Shown in pieces: positions 6,192 to 6,301 of a stretch of 6,301 bases of DNA (position 1 is its first letter; each line of letters begins with the position of its first letter). Source of the stretch: Frondihabitans sp. (GTDB lineage: Bacteria; Actinomycetota; Actinomycetes; Actinomycetales; Microbacteriaceae). Below the pieces are notes generated by a model. The model had not been told where the DNA came from and did not search any database. It was given only the letters and a program-made list of their open reading frames with translations. The position numbers and the translations under genes are program-made. The DNA is taken from contig JAODMX010000484.1 of the NCBI GenBank assembly GCA_025464735.1, forward strand, positions 1 to 6,301, read 5' to 3'.

Positions 6192-6231
6192 CGGCCGGGG
6201 TGCCAGCGCCGCGGCACTGGCATGTCGGCCG
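6192..6231. repeat. Long imperfect hairpin at the right-hand junction
   Basis: The inner arms TGCCAG (6201-6206) and CTGGCA (6217-6222) flank a 10-base loop. The outer arms CGGCCG (6192-6197 and 6226-6231) are also complementary. The three bases between them include two G-T (G-U) pairs and one mismatch in the plus-strand reading, giving a 15-position stem. It lies 13 bases downstream of the putative minus-strand stop at 6244, a typical terminator position, but has no U-tract on either strand. Confidence 0.4.
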
Positions 6232-6243
6232 GAGTCCCGTGTC

Positions 6244-6301
6244 TCACCGGCGCACCCCGGCCGCAGCAAGCGCGCGGTCGAGCCGCTCGGGGTGGTGGAG
6301 G
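6244..6301 (-). CDS. Possible C-terminal end of an unidentified gene
   Basis: Reading the minus strand from the right edge gives LHHPERLDRALAAAGVRR followed by TGA at 6244-6246. The composition (Leu, Ala, Arg, amphipathic helix-like) and G/C third positions resemble a real protein end, and a long hairpin follows just downstream. Only 18 residues are visible, which is too few to name a family, and an open frame this short can arise by chance in GC-rich DNA. Confidence 0.35.
   Translation of the reverse strand, partial: LHHPERLDRALAAAGVRR

Larger units (their letters stand above)
6033..6243. other. GC-rich stretch without a convincing gene
   Basis: About 210 bases lie between the DUF3515 stop and the possible minus-strand gene end at 6244. 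The sequence is made of G/C runs with repeated GGCCG, CCCGGG and GCGCG motifs and holds two hairpins (6084-6102 and 6192-6231). I see no tRNA-like fold and no protein-family match in any frame. The likely role is a convergent 3' intergenic spacer. Confidence 0.5.

Noticed and set aside
6029..6247. A 72-codon minus-strand frame starting at a GTG that overlaps the TGA at 6244 (GTGA) and ending inside the DUF3515 gene.
   Set aside because: The overlap looks like translational coupling, but the protein is low-complexity Arg/Pro/Gly/Ala with no family features, uses rare codons such as AGA, and both hairpins lie within it. An intergenic spacer is more likely; conservation could reverse this.
1..6301. 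A hidden defence, mobile, CRISPR, riboswitch (for example a TPP element near thiL) or biosynthetic system.
   Set aside because: All substantial coding space is taken by recognised housekeeping families. No direct-repeat array, transposase, integrase or attachment site was seen. The 24-base thiL upstream gap is too short for a TPP riboswitch.

Overview
The window looks like ordinary chromosomal DNA from a high-GC actinomycete. The evidence is strong G/C bias at third codon positions, GTG starts, and a DUF3515 lipoprotein of a kind known mainly from Actinobacteria. The gene neighbourhood (moxR-like, coaD, recG, rsmD, thiL, DUF3515) recalls Microbacteriaceae, but that family assignment is inference from general knowledge and was not tested. 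I see no tRNA, rRNA, CRISPR array, insertion sequence, phage gene or obvious horizontal transfer.

Layout from left to right. (1) Bases 1-956, minus strand: a MoxR-family AAA+ ATPase, cut by the left window edge just before its C-terminus. (2) Bases 953-1471, minus: coaD (phosphopantetheine adenylyltransferase), whose stop codon overlaps the MoxR start by 4 bases (ATGA). (3) Bases 1567-3825, minus: recG (branched-DNA helicase). (4) A 73-base divergent gap, then bases 3899-4477, plus: rsmD (16S rRNA G966 methyltransferase). (5) A convergent junction with a perfect 10-base inverted repeat, then bases 4542-5543, minus: thiL (thiamine-monophosphate kinase). (6) A 24-base divergent gap, then bases 5568-6032, plus: a DUF3515 lipoprotein. 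(7) Bases 6033-6243: about 210 bases of very GC-rich DNA without a convincing gene but with two hairpins. It is followed by a possible C-terminal fragment of a minus-strand gene running off the right edge.

The genes are functionally unrelated housekeeping genes: CoA synthesis, recombination repair, ribosomal RNA modification, thiamine diphosphate synthesis, envelope. They are arranged as separate short transcription units, not as one pathway operon. I do not see a novel multi-gene system.

The most notable signal is in the gene starts. coaD, recG and thiL each have a TANNNT hexamer ending exactly 6 bases before the chosen start codon and no convincing Shine-Dalgarno sequence. rsmD has a weaker CAGGAT at the same distance, and DUF3515 has TAACGT 8 bases before its ATG. 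This is the geometry of leaderless mRNAs, where the -10 box places the first transcribed base on the start codon. At the thiL/DUF3515 junction the two opposed -10 boxes overlap by two bases inside a small palindrome, making an unusually compact divergent promoter.
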